This document shows positions 44,753 to 54,607 of a stretch of 64,000 nucleotides of DNA, one piece after another. The stretch lies in NCBI GenBank assembly GCA_041545745.1, contig CP168152.1, forward strand, positions 3,036,001-3,100,000, read 5' to 3'. A model generated the notes under the pieces. It was not told the origin of the DNA and ran no database searches. It saw nothing but the letters and a program-made list of their open reading frames with translations. Each line of letters begins with the position of its first letter. Within the stretch, counting starts at the first letter, position 1. The position numbers and the translations under genes are program-made. Source of the stretch: Stenotrophomonas indicatrix. GTDB lineage: Bacteria; Pseudomonadota; Gammaproteobacteria; Xanthomonadales; Xanthomonadaceae.

Positions 44753-45600
44753 TGCGTTCGGCACTCGTGTTCGGGGCGCTGCTGCTGGCGGCGCCCCTGT
44801 TCCCCGCACCGGCGGCAGAAGCTCAGGACGGCATCGGCGACCTGATCGACAGCCGCGTGGTGTTTCCGGCCAGCGCGTCGCAGGGCGCGCTGGTGATCGG
44901 CAAGGTTCCCGCCGGCAGCAGCGTGCGCTACGCAGGCCGCGAGCTGCGCGTGAGCGGCTACGGCAGCGTGGTGTTCGGCATCGGTCGCGATGAGAAGGGC
45001 CCCCTGCTGGTACAGATCCGCCGGCCGGATGGCGGCAGCGAGACTGCCGCCATCTCGGTGACCCCGCGTGATTGGCCAACCGAGCGGGTCAACGGCGTGC
45101 CGCCGAAGACGGTCAATCCACCGCCGGCCATCGCCGAACGGATCAAGCGCGAACAGGCGCAGGTTACCGCTGCGCGCGTGCGCGACGACAACCGCACCGA
45201 TTTCACCCAGACCTTCATCTGGCCGGTGCAGGGGCGCATCAGCGGCCGCTTCGGCAATGCGCGCGTGTACAACGGCCAGCCGGGTGCCGGTCACTCCGGC
45301 ATGGACATCGCGGTGCCGACCGGCACCCCGGTGAAAGCACCGGCCGCTGGTGTAGTGACGTTCGCCGGTCCGGATCTGTACCTGACCGGCGGCACCTTGC
45401 TGCTCGACCACGGCTTCGGGGTCAGTTCGAACTTCCTGCACCTGTCGCGCATCGACGTGAAGGTCGGTGATCGTGTCGAACAGGGCCAGGTGATTGCTGC
45501 CGTCGGCGCGACCGGTCGAGCCACCGGCCCGCATCTGCACTGGGGCATGAACTGGTTCGACACCCGCATCGACCCGCTGCTGGTGCTGGAACGCAAGTAA
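44752..45600 (+). CDS. M23-family metallopeptidase, exported
   Basis: A 282-residue protein: signal peptide (cleavage near AEAQD), an N-terminal beta domain (about 28-105), a linker, and a LytM/M23 domain with zinc ligands in GHSGMDIAVPTGTPV and HLHWGMNWFD. The middle His (SNFLHLSRIDV) is also present, so the enzyme should be active. It likely cleaves peptidoglycan cross-links. One-base overlap with pyrC suggests co-transcription without functional link. A SMAG dimer follows. Confidence 0.9.
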   Translation: MRSALVFGALLLAAPLFPAPAAEAQDGIGDLIDSRVVFPASASQGALVIGKVPAGSSVRYAGRELRVSGYGSVVFGIGRDEKGPLLVQIRRPDGGSETAAISVTPRDWPTERVNGVPPKTVNPPPAIAERIKREQAQVTAARVRDDNRTDFTQTFIWPVQGRISGRFGNARVYNGQPGAGHSGMDIAVPTGTPVKAPAAGVVTFAGPDLYLTGGTLLLDHGFGVSSNFLHLSRIDVKVGDRVEQGQVIAAVGATGRATGPHLHWGMNWFDTRIDPLLVLERK

Positions 45601-45602
45601 CG

Positions 45603-45678
45603 GTAGTGCCGGCCGCTGGCCGGCAACCTCATGGTGTTCAGCAACCTACCCGGATTGCCGGCCAGCGGCCGGCACTAC
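45603..45678. repeat. SMAG palindromic repeat dimer
   Basis: GTAGTGCCGGCCGCTGGCC at 45603 and its inverse ending with CTAC at 45678, the same subtype as the 2667-2745 dimer. Between convergent genes, where it could act as a shared 3' structure. Confidence 0.85.
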
Positions 45679-45689
45679 CAGGTGATGGT

Positions 45690-46394
45690 TCAGCCGCGCG
45701 CGACCCACCACACACGCAGCAACGTGCGTACGGGCGTCGCCTCGACCGGCTTGCCGGCGGCCTGCGCCGCCAGACGTGCACGCGCCAGGCTCGACCACAC
45801 CCGGCGTGCACGTGGACCGGGCACGCGGGTGCCCCACCCTTTCAGCAACTGCTGCGCCCAACGCTGTGCAGCGTTGCCGGCATCTTCGTCCAGCAGGCTG
45901 CGCGGAACCCCGGCCACACCAGCGTCCTGCAGGCGCTGCGCCAATGTCTGCAGCAGCACGGCATGGCCAGCACCCTTGCGCGGCGTGTCGGCAAACACCA
46001 CGGCCTCGACTGCAGCCACCGCGTCGGCATAGTTGCCCAGTGCGCGTTCGGCACCGGCAGCGTCCAGCGCGACGGTGCGCGCCTCGACCAGATCCGGCAG
46101 CGCCTCGGCCAGCTGCACCCACGGTGCCCGCACCGGCTCCAGCACGCGTCCCAGCGGATGCCGCGAACGCTGCGCGGCCCAGCTGCGCAGTTCCTCGCCC
46201 CACCACGCCAGCTTGGCGTCCGCCGGCAGCGGGTCGCCAGCGGTGTTGAGCATGTCGTCGAATTCCTGCAGCAGCGCGAACCACGCCAGCGCGACATTTC
46301 GCTGCGGTTCGGCCACGAACGGCTCAGCCACCGACCATTCCGGCCAACGGCTGCGCCACTTGTCGAGGAAACTATCCAGCGCGGTACTGCTCAC
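45690..46394 (-). CDS. Squalene/phytoene synthase-like protein, probably non-catalytic
   Basis: A 234-residue protein. The N-terminal half (LAWFALLQEFDDMLNTAGDPLPADAKLAWWGEEL) resembles the start of the squalene/phytoene synthase fold, where this region reads AFCRExDD..AKLAWWR. The second Asp-rich motif and the LTNILRDVxED segment are not recognisable and the protein is shorter than active members, so catalysis is doubtful. It may be an assembly factor of the NDUFAF6 kind. GTG start at 46394, 11 bases after the phosphatase gene. Confidence 0.65.
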   Translation of the reverse strand: MSSTALDSFLDKWRSRWPEWSVAEPFVAEPQRNVALAWFALLQEFDDMLNTAGDPLPADAKLAWWGEELRSWAAQRSRHPLGRVLEPVRAPWVQLAEALPDLVEARTVALDAAGAERALGNYADAVAAVEAVVFADTPRKGAGHAVLLQTLAQRLQDAGVAGVPRSLLDEDAGNAAQRWAQQLLKGWGTRVPGPRARRVWSSLARARLAAQAAGKPVEATPVRTLLRVWWVARG

Positions 46395-46405
46395 TACGTT
46401 GTTCC

Positions 46406-47101
46406 TTACGGCTGGGCCGGGGTCGCCGGCCGGGTCGGCCAGAGGCTGGCCAGTTGCAGGAGTTCGGCGTTCTCGACCAGCACATCGGCCTGCCAGGCCA
46501 GCGGATCGTCGCTGTGCAGGCGGTAGCCCCACAGCGCCGCCACCGACAGCATGCCAGCGGCACGCGCGGCGATGATGTCGCGCTCATCGTCGCCGACATA
46601 CACGCAATCTTCCGCTGCAATGCCGATGGCCTGCGCGGCGTGCAGCAGCGGCAGTGGATGCGGCTTGCGTTCGGCCAGGGTGTCCCCGCCGACCAGCACC
46701 GCGCAGCGTTGCTGCCACTGCTGTTGCGGCAGGATCAGCCGGGCGAGGTACTCAGGCTTGTTGGTGACGATGCCCCACACGGTACCGGCCGCGTCCAGCG
46801 CCTCGAGCATGCCGACAACCCCGTCGAACAACACGGCGTGCTGGCCGATCAAGGCTTCGTAGCGCTGCAGGAACTCGGGAATCAGCGCATCGCGCTCGGC
46901 CGCATCCAGCTCTGGAAACGCGGCCGACACCATCGCCCGCGAGCCCTTTGATACCACCGGACGCAGTCGCGCCGGATCGATCGGCGCACGACCGCGCTCG
47001 GCCAGCATCGCATCGAGGGTGGCGACGAAATCCGGTGCGCTGTCCAGCAGCGTGCCATCCAGGTCGAACAGCACCGCACGCGGGAACACGGCAGCGGTCA
47101 C
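46406..47101 (-). CDS. mupP: HAD phosphatase, probably MurNAc-6-phosphate phosphatase MupP (annotated gph)
   Basis: A 231-residue HAD hydrolase: [13 protein letters not shown] (nucleophile Asp), [23 protein letters not shown] (Lys) and [17 protein letters not shown] (acidic motif). By sequence alone it would be called phosphoglycolate phosphatase. The order mtaD-ubiG-phosphatase equals PA3170-PA3172 in Pseudomonas aeruginosa, where the third gene is MupP of peptidoglycan recycling, so MupP is the better prediction. GTG start overlaps the ubiG stop (GTGA). Confidence 0.82.
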   Translation of the reverse strand: MTAAVFPRAVLFDLDGTLLDSAPDFVATLDAMLAERGRAPIDPARLRPVVSKGSRAMVSAAFPELDAAERDALIPEFLQRYEALIGQHAVLFDGVVGMLEALDAAGTVWGIVTNKPEYLARLILPQQQWQQRCAVLVGGDTLAERKPHPLPLLHAAQAIGIAAEDCVYVGDDERDIIAARAAGMLSVAALWGYRLHSDDPLAWQADVLVENAELLQLASLWPTRPATPAQP

Positions 47102-47814
47102 GGCGCCTTGACCGCGTGGGCCAGGTAGTTGATGTCGGTGCGGCTGCTCAGGCGGGCGCGGTTGCGCCACGGCTCGTAGGCCATGCCGCTGACATCGGCC
47201 AGCTGCAGGTCGGCCTCGCGCAGCCAGCGCGCCAGCTCGGCCGGCTTGATGAATTCCTGGTAGTGGTGGGTGCCCTTGGGCAGCAGCCGCGCCACGTACT
47301 CGGCACCGACGATGGCCACTGCAAAGGCTGCAGCCGTGCGGTTGATGGTGGACAGGAACAGGTGGCCGCCCGGCTTCAGCAGCCGCTTGCAGGCCTCGAT
47401 GATCGCGCCCGGATCGGGCACGTGCTCGAGCATTTCCATGCAGGTCACCACGTCGAAGCTGCCCGGCTGTTCGGCGGCGAGGTCTTCGGCGGCCTGTACC
47501 CGGTAGTCGACGCTGACGCCGCTCTCCAGTGCATGCAGGCGCGCAACCTTGACCAGCTCCGGCGCCAGGTCGATGGCGGTCACTTCGGCACCGGCCTGGG
47601 CCAGCGCTTCGCTCAGCAGTCCGCCACCGCAACCGATGTCGAGCACGCGCGCACCACGCAGCGGCGCGCGATCGGCAACGTACTGCAGGCGCACCGGATT
47701 CAGTGCGTGCAGCGGCTTCTGCGGGCCATCAGCGTCCCACCAGCGGTTGGCCAGCGCGGCGAACTTGTCCAGCTCGGCCTGATCGAAATTGGAAGAAGCG
47801 TGGGGGGCTGTCAT
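47098..47814 (-). CDS. ubiG: Ubiquinone biosynthesis O-methyltransferase UbiG
   Basis: A 238-residue SAM-dependent methyltransferase with [26 protein letters not shown] at the N-terminus, SAM motif [16 protein letters not shown] and [12 protein letters not shown]. It performs both O-methylations of ubiquinone synthesis. ATG 47814 gives the family start; longer in-frame extensions lack support. Overlaps the following phosphatase. Confidence 0.95.
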   Translation of the reverse strand: MTAPHASSNFDQAELDKFAALANRWWDADGPQKPLHALNPVRLQYVADRAPLRGARVLDIGCGGGLLSEALAQAGAEVTAIDLAPELVKVARLHALESGVSVDYRVQAAEDLAAEQPGSFDVVTCMEMLEHVPDPGAIIEACKRLLKPGGHLFLSTINRTAAAFAVAIVGAEYVARLLPKGTHHYQEFIKPAELARWLREADLQLADVSGMAYEPWRNRARLSSRTDINYLAHAVKAP

Positions 47815-47840
47815 GACGGTTGTCCTTGCGGCGCCTGTGC

Positions 47841-49184
47841 TCAGGCGCGGATATGACGGATACGCTCGCGCCACTGGCGCGCGTTGGCGATGATGCCCGG
47901 CAGGTCCATGCCGACCAGCTCACGCTGCACCAGCTTGGGCTTGCCGGCGATCCAGACATCGCTGACCTGCTGGCGACCGGTGGCGTACACCAGCTGCGAC
48001 AGCACGTTGTGCAGCGGCTGGGTTTCCAGCGCCGACAGGTCGACGCAGATAAGGTCGGCCTGCTTGCCCGCCTCGATCGAGCCGATGCGCTCACCGAAGC
48101 CCAGTGCGCGGGCGCCACCCAGCGTGGACGCGCGCAACGTGGTCGCCGCGTCCAGCGCGGTGGCATCGTCGGCCACGGCCTTGGCCAGGATCGCCGCGGT
48201 GCGGTTTTCGCTGAACATGTCCAGGTCGTTGTTGCTGGCGCAACCATCGGTACCGATGGCAAGGTTCACGCCGGCGCGCTGCAGGGCGCAGGCCGGGCAG
48301 AAACCGGAGGCCAGTTTCAGGTTCGATTCCGGGCAATGCACCACGCTGACGCCACGCTCGGCGCACAGGTGGATCTCCGCCTCGGTCAGCTGGGTCATGT
48401 GCACCGCGATCAGGCGGTCGTTGACCAGGCCGAGGCGATCCAACCGCGCCAGCGGACGCTGGCCATGCAGCTTGATCGAATCGGTGATTTCCTGCGCGGT
48501 TTCATGGGTATGCAGGTGCACCTGCATGTCCAGCTGGTCGGACAGCATCCGCACCCGCTCGAAATTGGCATCGTTGACCGTGTACGGCGCATGCGGGGCG
48601 AACGCGGTGCCGATCAGCGGATCGGTGCGCCACTGGTCATGCAGTTCACCGGCCTTGGCGAAGTACTCGTCGTCGGTCTTGGCCCAGGCGGTGGGGAAAT
48701 CGATGATCACCGCGCCGACCAGCGCGCGGAAACCGTGCTTCTTGTAGACGGCGGCCTGCACGTCACCGAAGAAATAATTCTCGTTGGCGCAGGTGGTGCC
48801 GCCACGCAGCATCTCGGCGATGGCAAGGGTGGTGCCGTCGGCCACGAACTCGGGACCGATCACCGCCGCTTCCACCGGCCAGATGTGCTGCTGCAGCCAG
48901 GTCATCAGCGGCAGGTCGTCGGCAACGCCGCGCAGCAGGGTCATCGGGTTGTGCGTATGTGCGTTGACCAGGCCTGGCATCAGCGCGGCCTCGGGGCGGC
49001 TGACCACCTGGGTGGCACGGAAACGCACGCGCGCTTCGGCACGCGGCAGGATGGCCACGATCTCGCTGCCACGCACGGCGACGGCATGGTCTTCCAGCAC
49101 CACCGCATGCGGCTCGATCGGAACGACAAAACCGGCTTCGATGAGCAGGTCGCAGGCTTCGGGGAGGTGCGGGCTATCGCTCAT
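47841..49184 (-). CDS. mtaD: 5'-methylthioadenosine/S-adenosylhomocysteine deaminase (TRZ/ATZ family)
   Basis: A 447-residue amidohydrolase with metal ligands in [37 protein letters not shown] and [16 protein letters not shown]. Close to Pseudomonas PA3170-type enzymes that deaminate methylthioadenosine to methylthioinosine as part of an indirect salvage route. First of the mtaD-ubiG-mupP unit, with 26 bases before ubiG. Exact substrate preference is inferred from family. Confidence 0.9.
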   Translation of the reverse strand: MSDSPHLPEACDLLIEAGFVVPIEPHAVVLEDHAVAVRGSEIVAILPRAEARVRFRATQVVSRPEAALMPGLVNAHTHNPMTLLRGVADDLPLMTWLQQHIWPVEAAVIGPEFVADGTTLAIAEMLRGGTTCANENYFFGDVQAAVYKKHGFRALVGAVIIDFPTAWAKTDDEYFAKAGELHDQWRTDPLIGTAFAPHAPYTVNDANFERVRMLSDQLDMQVHLHTHETAQEITDSIKLHGQRPLARLDRLGLVNDRLIAVHMTQLTEAEIHLCAERGVSVVHCPESNLKLASGFCPACALQRAGVNLAIGTDGCASNNDLDMFSENRTAAILAKAVADDATALDAATTLRASTLGGARALGFGERIGSIEAGKQADLICVDLSALETQPLHNVLSQLVYATGRQQVSDVWIAGKPKLVQRELVGMDLPGIIANARQWRERIRHIRA

Positions 49185-49402
49185 GCGGGCTCACTGGCTA
49201 TGGGGGAAGGACCGTACGTAGCCTTGGCTCCGACCTGGCGACTGATCACCGGTCAAACGGCTACCGCTGGGCTTCTGGAAGGCAAGCCCCTGAGTCAGGG
49301 GCGGCCGCGAAGCGGCGGGGTGTGGGTGCTGGTGAGCGGGGCCCACGATCCGCATGGCGGAGCGTGGGAGCGCCAGCGCGAATGCGCCGGCGCGTACCCG
49401 GA

Positions 49403-49969
49403 TTACTTGACGCGCGAGGAGTACTCGCCTGAGCGGGTGTCGACCTTGATGATTTCATCCTGGTTGACGAACAACGGCACGCGCACCACAGCACCGGTTT
49501 CCAGGGTGGCCGGCTTGCCGCCACCGCCCGAGGTGTCGCCACGGACGCCCGGGTCGGTCTCGGTGATCTTCAGTTCGACGAAGTTCGGCGGCTGCACGAA
49601 GATCGGCGAGCCATTGAACAGGGTCACGATGCAGGACTCCTCGCCCTTCAACCACTTCTCGGCACCGCCCATGCCGGCCTTGTCGGCCTGCACCTGCTCG
49701 AAGGTCTCCGGGTCCATGAAATGCCAGTACTCGCCGTCGCTGTACATGTAGTCCATGTTGGTATCGACCACATCGGCCACTTCCACGTCGTCGGTCGCCT
49801 TCATGGTCATTTCGACCGTGCGGCCCGACTTGATGAAGCGGTAGCGCACGCGGGTGAAGGCCTGGCCCTTGCCCGGCTTGATGAACTCGGTCTCGGAGAT
49901 GACGGCCGGTTCATTGTTGACCAGGATCTTCATCCCGTTCTTGACATCGTTCATGCCCGCAGTGGCCAT
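49403..49969 (-). CDS. efp: Elongation factor P
   Basis: A 188-residue EF-P with three beta domains. Lys34 in [13 protein letters not shown] is the site for beta-lysylation, and the modification enzyme gene epmB lies divergently next door. It rescues ribosomes stalled at polyproline. ATG 49969 gives the family start ([12 protein letters not shown]). The 218 bases between this gene and mtaD hold only GC-rich inverted repeats (CCCCTGAGTCAGGGG). Confidence 0.97.
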   Translation of the reverse strand: MATAGMNDVKNGMKILVNNEPAVISETEFIKPGKGQAFTRVRYRFIKSGRTVEMTMKATDDVEVADVVDTNMDYMYSDGEYWHFMDPETFEQVQADKAGMGGAEKWLKGEESCIVTLFNGSPIFVQPPNFVELKITETDPGVRGDTSGGGGKPATLETGAVVRVPLFVNQDEIIKVDTRSGEYSSRVK

Positions 49970-50066
49970 GCTCAAGCTCCTCAAATGGCGAAACCGCCGC
50001 GCGTGCGGCGAGCCGGATAGAATGGAAAGCCCACCGGAACCCCGGCGGGCAACTGTTTATGTGTCC

Positions 50067-51107
50067 ATGATAACCGCAGGCCCCCTCTCCATGCAGCTTT
50101 CCGCCGTTCCCCGGACCCAGTCGCCAGGCGCGCCCGCGCGCTGGCAGCAGCTCTGGCGTCAGGCCCTGCGCGACCCGCAGACGCTGCTGGCCCGGCTGGA
50201 TCTGGATGCCGCAGCGCTGGGTGTATCGGAGGCTGCCATCGCCCAATTCGCACTGCGCGTGCCGGAGGGTTTCGTCGCGCGCATGCGCCGTGGCGATGCC
50301 CACGATCCGTTGCTGCGGCAGGTATTGCCGATCGACGCGGAGATGCGCCCAGCCCCCGGGTTCAGTTTCGACGCGGTGGGCGACGGCGCGGCCAAGAAGG
50401 CCACCGGGGTCATCCAGAAATACCGTGGCCGTGCCCTGCTCGTGGCCACCGGAAGCTGCGCGATCAACTGTCGCTACTGTTTCCGCCGGCATTTCGACTA
50501 TGGCGCCGAAAACGCCGCCAAGGGGGGCTGGCAGGAGGCGGTGGACGCCATCGCAGCAGATCCCGACATCGATGAGGTGATCCTGTCCGGCGGCGACCCG
50601 CTGTCGCTGGCTACCCACAAGCTGGCCGAGCTGACCGATGCACTGCGCGGCATCACGCATATCCGCCGGCTGCGCATCCACACCCGCCTGCCGATCGTAC
50701 TGCCCGAGCGGGTCGATAACGAACTGCAGGCCTGGCTGGGCAGCCTGCCCTGGCCACTGGCGATCGTGGTCCACGCCAACCACGCCAATGAATTCGACGC
50801 CAGCGTCGATACCGCGATGGCCCGCCTGCGCGCCATCGGCGCCCAGTTGCTGAACCAGGCGGTGCTGCTGCGCGGAGTCAACGACAGCGTGCAGGCGCTG
50901 CAGGACCTGAGCGAGCGCAGCTTCGCAGCGGGCGTGCTGCCCTATTACCTGCACCAGTTGGATCGGGTCGAGGGCGTGGCCCACTTCGAAGTGGACGACG
51001 TCCAGGCCAAGGCCCTGATTGCCGGCCTCACTGCTCGCCTGTCCGGCTATCTGGTACCCAAGCTGGTCCGCGAACTGCCCGGCGACCCGAGCAAGCGCCC
51101 GGTTTGA
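50067..51107 (+). CDS. epmB: EF-P beta-lysylation protein EpmB (lysine 2,3-aminomutase fold)
   Basis: A 346-residue radical SAM enzyme. The cluster motif is Cys131-x3-Cys135-x2-Cys138 (GSCAINCRYCFRRHF); PLP and fold segments (EVILSGGDPLSLA, RLRIHTRLPIVLPERV, GYLVPKLVRELPG) match E. coli EpmB. It makes beta-lysine for EF-P Lys34. Two starts are possible, ATG 50067 and ATG 50091, neither with a clear ribosome site; the first is given. Divergent from efp with a 97-base shared promoter region containing TAGAAT. Confidence 0.95.
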   Translation: MITAGPLSMQLSAVPRTQSPGAPARWQQLWRQALRDPQTLLARLDLDAAALGVSEAAIAQFALRVPEGFVARMRRGDAHDPLLRQVLPIDAEMRPAPGFSFDAVGDGAAKKATGVIQKYRGRALLVATGSCAINCRYCFRRHFDYGAENAAKGGWQEAVDAIAADPDIDEVILSGGDPLSLATHKLAELTDALRGITHIRRLRIHTRLPIVLPERVDNELQAWLGSLPWPLAIVVHANHANEFDASVDTAMARLRAIGAQLLNQAVLLRGVNDSVQALQDLSERSFAAGVLPYYLHQLDRVEGVAHFEVDDVQAKALIAGLTARLSGYLVPKLVRELPGDPSKRPV

Positions 51108-51109
51108 CA

Positions 51110-51174
51110 GTAGATCCGCGCCATGCGTGGATGGGCGTTCCTGGCAGAAGCATCCACGCATGGCGTGGATCTAC
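51110..51174. repeat. SMAG palindromic repeat dimer
   Basis: GTAGATCCGCGCCATGCGTGG opening at 51110 and ATCCACGCATGGCGTGGAT with CTAC closing at 51174. Between the convergent epmB and GGDEF-EAL genes; it ends two bases before the stop codon of the latter. Confidence 0.85.
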
Positions 51175-51176
51175 TG

Positions 51177-53303
51177 TCACACCCCCGCCTCGATCATCCG
51201 CACCACCTCGGTGGCAGTGACCGGGTGACTCAACCGGTAACCCTGGCCCAGATCGCAGCCACGCTGGGCCAGCAGCTCGAACTGCGCCTCCTGCTCGATA
51301 CCCTCGGCCACCACCGTGATGCCCAGGGCGTGGGCCATGGCGATGATCGCCGTGGTCAGAGCCAGATCGTCCGGGTCGCGCTGCATGTCGGCGACGAAGC
51401 TCTTGTCGATCTTGACCCCGTCCACCGGCACCTGCCGCAGGTGGCTGAGACCGGAGAAGCCGGTACCGAAGTCGTCCAGCCACACCTTCACCCCTGCACG
51501 ATGCAGGCGGTCCAGCAGCTGCGCGGCCAGCATCTCATCGCCGATCACCGCCGTCTCGGTCAGCTCCAGGTGCAGGCGCGAGGCCGGCAGGCCCGATTCC
51601 TGCAGGCACTGCGCAACCAACGCCGGCAGCTCACCGCCGCGCAACTGCCGTGGCGACACATTGACCGAGACGAACAACTCGTCGCCGGCCACGCCGCTGG
51701 GCCACTGCACGGCTTCCATGCAGGCGGCACGCAGCACCTTCGGGCCGATGATCTCGATCAGGCCACTCTGCTCGGCCACCTCGATGAACACTGATGGTGG
51801 GATCGTGCCCAGCGTCGGGTGCTGCCAGCGCAGCAGCACTTCCACACCGACCATGCGGCGGTCGCGCATGCGGAAGATCGGCTGGTAGGCCAGCCGCAGC
51901 TCGCCGCGCTCCCAGGCGCCGCGCAGCTCCTGCTCCATGTGCACGCGGCGTTCGACAGCGTGATCCATGGCCCGGCTGTAGTAGCGATAGCAGTTCTTGC
52001 CGGCCATCTTCGCCTGGTACATCGCGATGTCGCCGTTCTTCAGCAGCGTCGTCGCATCCGCAGCGTCGTCAGGGAACAGGGTCACGCCGATCGAGGTGCC
52101 CAGGAACAGTTCCCTGCCCTGCACCACCAGCGGCTTGCCCAGCTCGCGTACCAGCACTTCGGCCAGCAACCGCGCATTGGCCGCGACATCGCCATCACCG
52201 ACCAGGATCACGAATTCGTCGCCGCCGAACCGAGCCAGCAACGCGTCATCGCCGCCGGCCTCGGTCACGGCACGGCCGATGCGCTGGGCGAACTGCAGCA
52301 GCGCTTCGTCGCCGGCCTCATGACCCAGCGTATCGTTGACCCGCTTGAAATCATCGATATCGGCGAACAGCACGCCCAACCGGTGATTGGACGCACGTGC
52401 GGCCATCAACCGGTGGTCCAGCGCCTCACGGAACGCCAGCCGGTTGGTGAGGCCGGTCAACGCGTCGGTGTAGGCCATGCGCCGCACTTCGCGGTCGTGG
52501 CGGGCTATCGCATCACGCATACGGGCAAAGCCGCGCACCAGTTCACCCACCTCGTCGTCGCGGGTGTTTTCCCGCAGCGGCGCCTGGTAGTCGCCGGCTT
52601 CGATGCGCCGGGCAGCCGCGGCCAGATCGCGGATCGGCGCCACCAGCGTGCGCTGCACGTACAGGATCACCACCACGCCGATCACCACCAGCAGGCCCAG
52701 CATCAACAGCAACCAGCCCAGATGCCGGCTGCCCATCTGCTGCAGCCGCTCACCGAGGGTCGCGTTGGCCGCCTGCTCACGCTGCAGCACTTCATCCAGC
52801 GCCATGCCGACGCGGACACCACCGATGCGCTGATTGCCCATCCTGATCGGCATTGCGTTGTCGAGCACCGTGGGCGACTGCTGCACCACCAGCGACTGCG
52901 CGGCAACCGCCCCGGCCGCCAGCGGATCGGTCATCGGCCGTCCGGATCCGGGCACCCCGGCCGAGCCGTCGTGGACCAGCCGCCCGCGGTTGTCGAACAC
53001 CAGTACATAGCGCACCACCGGCTGTCGCGAAATGCTGCGCACCAGCGCCCCGACCTGGTCCAGGTCGTTGTTGTGGAGCGGACCGGCAAGCGCTTCGGAC
53101 AGCTCGCGCACCATGGCCTCGCCACGGCTGCGCACGCTGCGGTCGAACAGTTCGTGGATGACGCCGTTGCTGAGCGACCTCACCTCGCCCTGCATCGCCG
53201 CCTGCCGCCCCAACAGCACGGCCAGGATCGCCACCACCACCAGCATCGCCCCGCCCATCGCAAGCAGGAACCGGGCCTGCATCCCCGAGCCGAGCAACCT
53301 CAT
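51177..53303 (-). CDS. Membrane cyclic di-GMP enzyme with HAMP, GGDEF and EAL domains
   Basis: A 708-residue protein: helix 1 (12-34), periplasmic sensor (35-195), helix 2 (196-216), HAMP (217-270), GGDEF (about 275-440) with intact GGDEF at 360-364 and no RxxD inhibitory site, and EAL (about 450-700). The EAL signature reads EVL, keeping the catalytic Glu488; [29 protein letters not shown] and EGIE are present. Both activities are therefore possible. Its ATG overlaps the stop of a small upstream frame (ATGA), implying a coupled partner. Confidence 0.93.
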   Translation of the reverse strand: MRLLGSGMQARFLLAMGGAMLVVVAILAVLLGRQAAMQGEVRSLSNGVIHELFDRSVRSRGEAMVRELSEALAGPLHNNDLDQVGALVRSISRQPVVRYVLVFDNRGRLVHDGSAGVPGSGRPMTDPLAAGAVAAQSLVVQQSPTVLDNAMPIRMGNQRIGGVRVGMALDEVLQREQAANATLGERLQQMGSRHLGWLLLMLGLLVVIGVVVILYVQRTLVAPIRDLAAAARRIEAGDYQAPLRENTRDDEVGELVRGFARMRDAIARHDREVRRMAYTDALTGLTNRLAFREALDHRLMAARASNHRLGVLFADIDDFKRVNDTLGHEAGDEALLQFAQRIGRAVTEAGGDDALLARFGGDEFVILVGDGDVAANARLLAEVLVRELGKPLVVQGRELFLGTSIGVTLFPDDAADATTLLKNGDIAMYQAKMAGKNCYRYYSRAMDHAVERRVHMEQELRGAWERGELRLAYQPIFRMRDRRMVGVEVLLRWQHPTLGTIPPSVFIEVAEQSGLIEIIGPKVLRAACMEAVQWPSGVAGDELFVSVNVSPRQLRGGELPALVAQCLQESGLPASRLHLELTETAVIGDEMLAAQLLDRLHRAGVKVWLDDFGTGFSGLSHLRQVPVDGVKIDKSFVADMQRDPDDLALTTAIIAMAHALGITVVAEGIEQEAQFELLAQRGCDLGQGYRLSHPVTATEVVRMIEAGV

Positions 53304-53533
53304 TCCACTTCCATCCGCACGCGCGTCAACCCTTGTTTCAATCCATCCAGCCACGGCTGCGCATGCGCATCGACGCGGCGGAAACCGGAAGCCCCCAACA
53401 CCTTCTCAAACGCACTCTGCACCCGCCGATAACAGACGACACGCGGCAGCACGCCGGACGCGCGGCCGAACGCCGGCAGCGCCGGTCCGGCAACCGCTCG
53501 GTCCACACTGCCGAACGCATGATCCTGTGTCAT
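53300..53533 (-). CDS. Small frame coupled to the GGDEF-EAL gene, unknown
   Basis: A 77-residue frame ([14 protein letters not shown] to LTRVRMEVE), stop overlapping the GGDEF-EAL start by ATGA and start overlapping the stop of a preceding frame by ATGA. The last 45 residues look protein-like ([27 protein letters not shown]), the first 30 less so. A start at 53569 would give 89 residues. No family recognised. It may be the body of a periplasmic protein whose signal peptide is encoded in the previous frame. Confidence 0.45.
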   Translation of the reverse strand: MTQDHAFGSVDRAVAGPALPAFGRASGVLPRVVCYRRVQSAFEKVLGASGFRRVDAHAQPWLDGLKQGLTRVRMEVE

Positions 53534-53670
53534 CGCGAGTCGCCCCTCTCCGCTGCCCAACGCCCCCATCGCCGACCCGGCGCAGCACGCGCCGTCCCGG
53601 CCAGCAGGGCCAAGGCCAGGCTCAGCAGTTCCCCCTGCATTGCCCTACGCAGACCCGACACAAGCATCAT
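53530..53670 (-). CDS. Small frame encoding a signal-peptide-like segment, unknown
   Basis: A 46-residue frame. Residues about 7-31 look like a Sec signal peptide ([19 protein letters not shown], cleavage after ARA), followed by only 15 basic residues. GGGGG stands just before the two tandem ATG codons. It ends by ATGA overlap with the 77-residue frame. Either a real minicistron or the front of a frameshifted exported protein. Confidence 0.4.
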   Translation of the reverse strand: MMLVSGLRRAMQGELLSLALALLAGTARAAPGRRWGRWAAERGDSR

Positions 53671-53716
53671 CCCCCAAGGGTATCCGGACAGACTACCCGA
53701 AAAAATGGGGCCGTCG

Positions 53717-54487
53717 TCAGCTGTCCTTGCCGTTCTTCTGGGCCAGGCGCGCCATGCGCTGGGTATCGGCCAGGATCCCGCGCAGCAGGCGCACTTCCTG
53801 CTCGCTTGGCTCGCTGCGCAGGAACAGACGGCGCAGTTTGCGCATCGCCGACTCGGGCGCGCGCCCCTTGTGGAAATCGATCTCGTCCAGCGTCTCGCCG
53901 AGCTGGGCGAAGAAGCTCTCCATCTGATCGTGGCTGGCAGCCTGCTCGCGGCTCTCCGGCTCGGTCGCGGCCACAGGTTGTGCGCCCAGCAGCTGCATCC
54001 GCACTTCATAGGCCAGCACCTGCACTGCGGCAGCCAGGTTGAGCGAGCTGAACTCAGGATCGGACGGAATGTGCACTGCGGCATGGCACAGCTGCAGTTC
54101 CTCGTTGGTCAGACCGGTACGCTCACGGCCGAACACCAGCGCCACCTCGGCGCCTTCGCCGGCCTTGGCCACTGCGCGGGCGGCTGCATCGGCCGGCAGG
54201 AACTCCTCCAGCTGGACCCGGCGCGCACGTGCGGTGCAGCCCAGCACGAACCGGCAATCGGCCACGGCTTCGGCAAGGGTCGCCACAACGGGTGCGTCGC
54301 CGAGCACGTCCTCGGCACCGGCCGAGCGCCGGAAGGCCTCTTCATCAAGCGGCTTCTCCGGTGCTACCAGCACCAGGCGGGCCAGGCCCATGGTCTTCAG
54401 GGCACGGGCGGCGGCGCCCATGTTGCCGGGGTGTTGGGTCCCGACCAGGACGAATCGGAGGCGGGTGGCGGCAGGAAACTGGGACAT
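53717..54487 (-). CDS. trmJ: tRNA (cytidine/uridine-2'-O-)-methyltransferase TrmJ
   Basis: A 256-residue SPOUT-class methyltransferase: [38 protein letters not shown] and [22 protein letters not shown] (knot motifs). It methylates position 32 of several tRNAs. ATG 54487 is the family start. It is divergent from suhB with about 120 bases between them; in many bacteria the two are likewise neighbours. A linker rich in Glu and a C-terminal helical tail are typical. Confidence 0.95.
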   Translation of the reverse strand: MSQFPAATRLRFVLVGTQHPGNMGAAARALKTMGLARLVLVAPEKPLDEEAFRRSAGAEDVLGDAPVVATLAEAVADCRFVLGCTARARRVQLEEFLPADAAARAVAKAGEGAEVALVFGRERTGLTNEELQLCHAAVHIPSDPEFSSLNLAAAVQVLAYEVRMQLLGAQPVAATEPESREQAASHDQMESFFAQLGETLDEIDFHKGRAPESAMRKLRRLFLRSEPSEQEVRLLRGILADTQRMARLAQKNGKDS

Positions 54488-54607
54488 GAACAGGGAAAAT
54501 GTCGAGCTGGACGAAGACCAATGGTAAACTGTGCGGCCGGCCACTGCGCCGGACCCGCTCTTTTCCCCCGCCAGCCCTTCTCTTCTGCCCTTCCGGGAGC
54601 CCATGCC

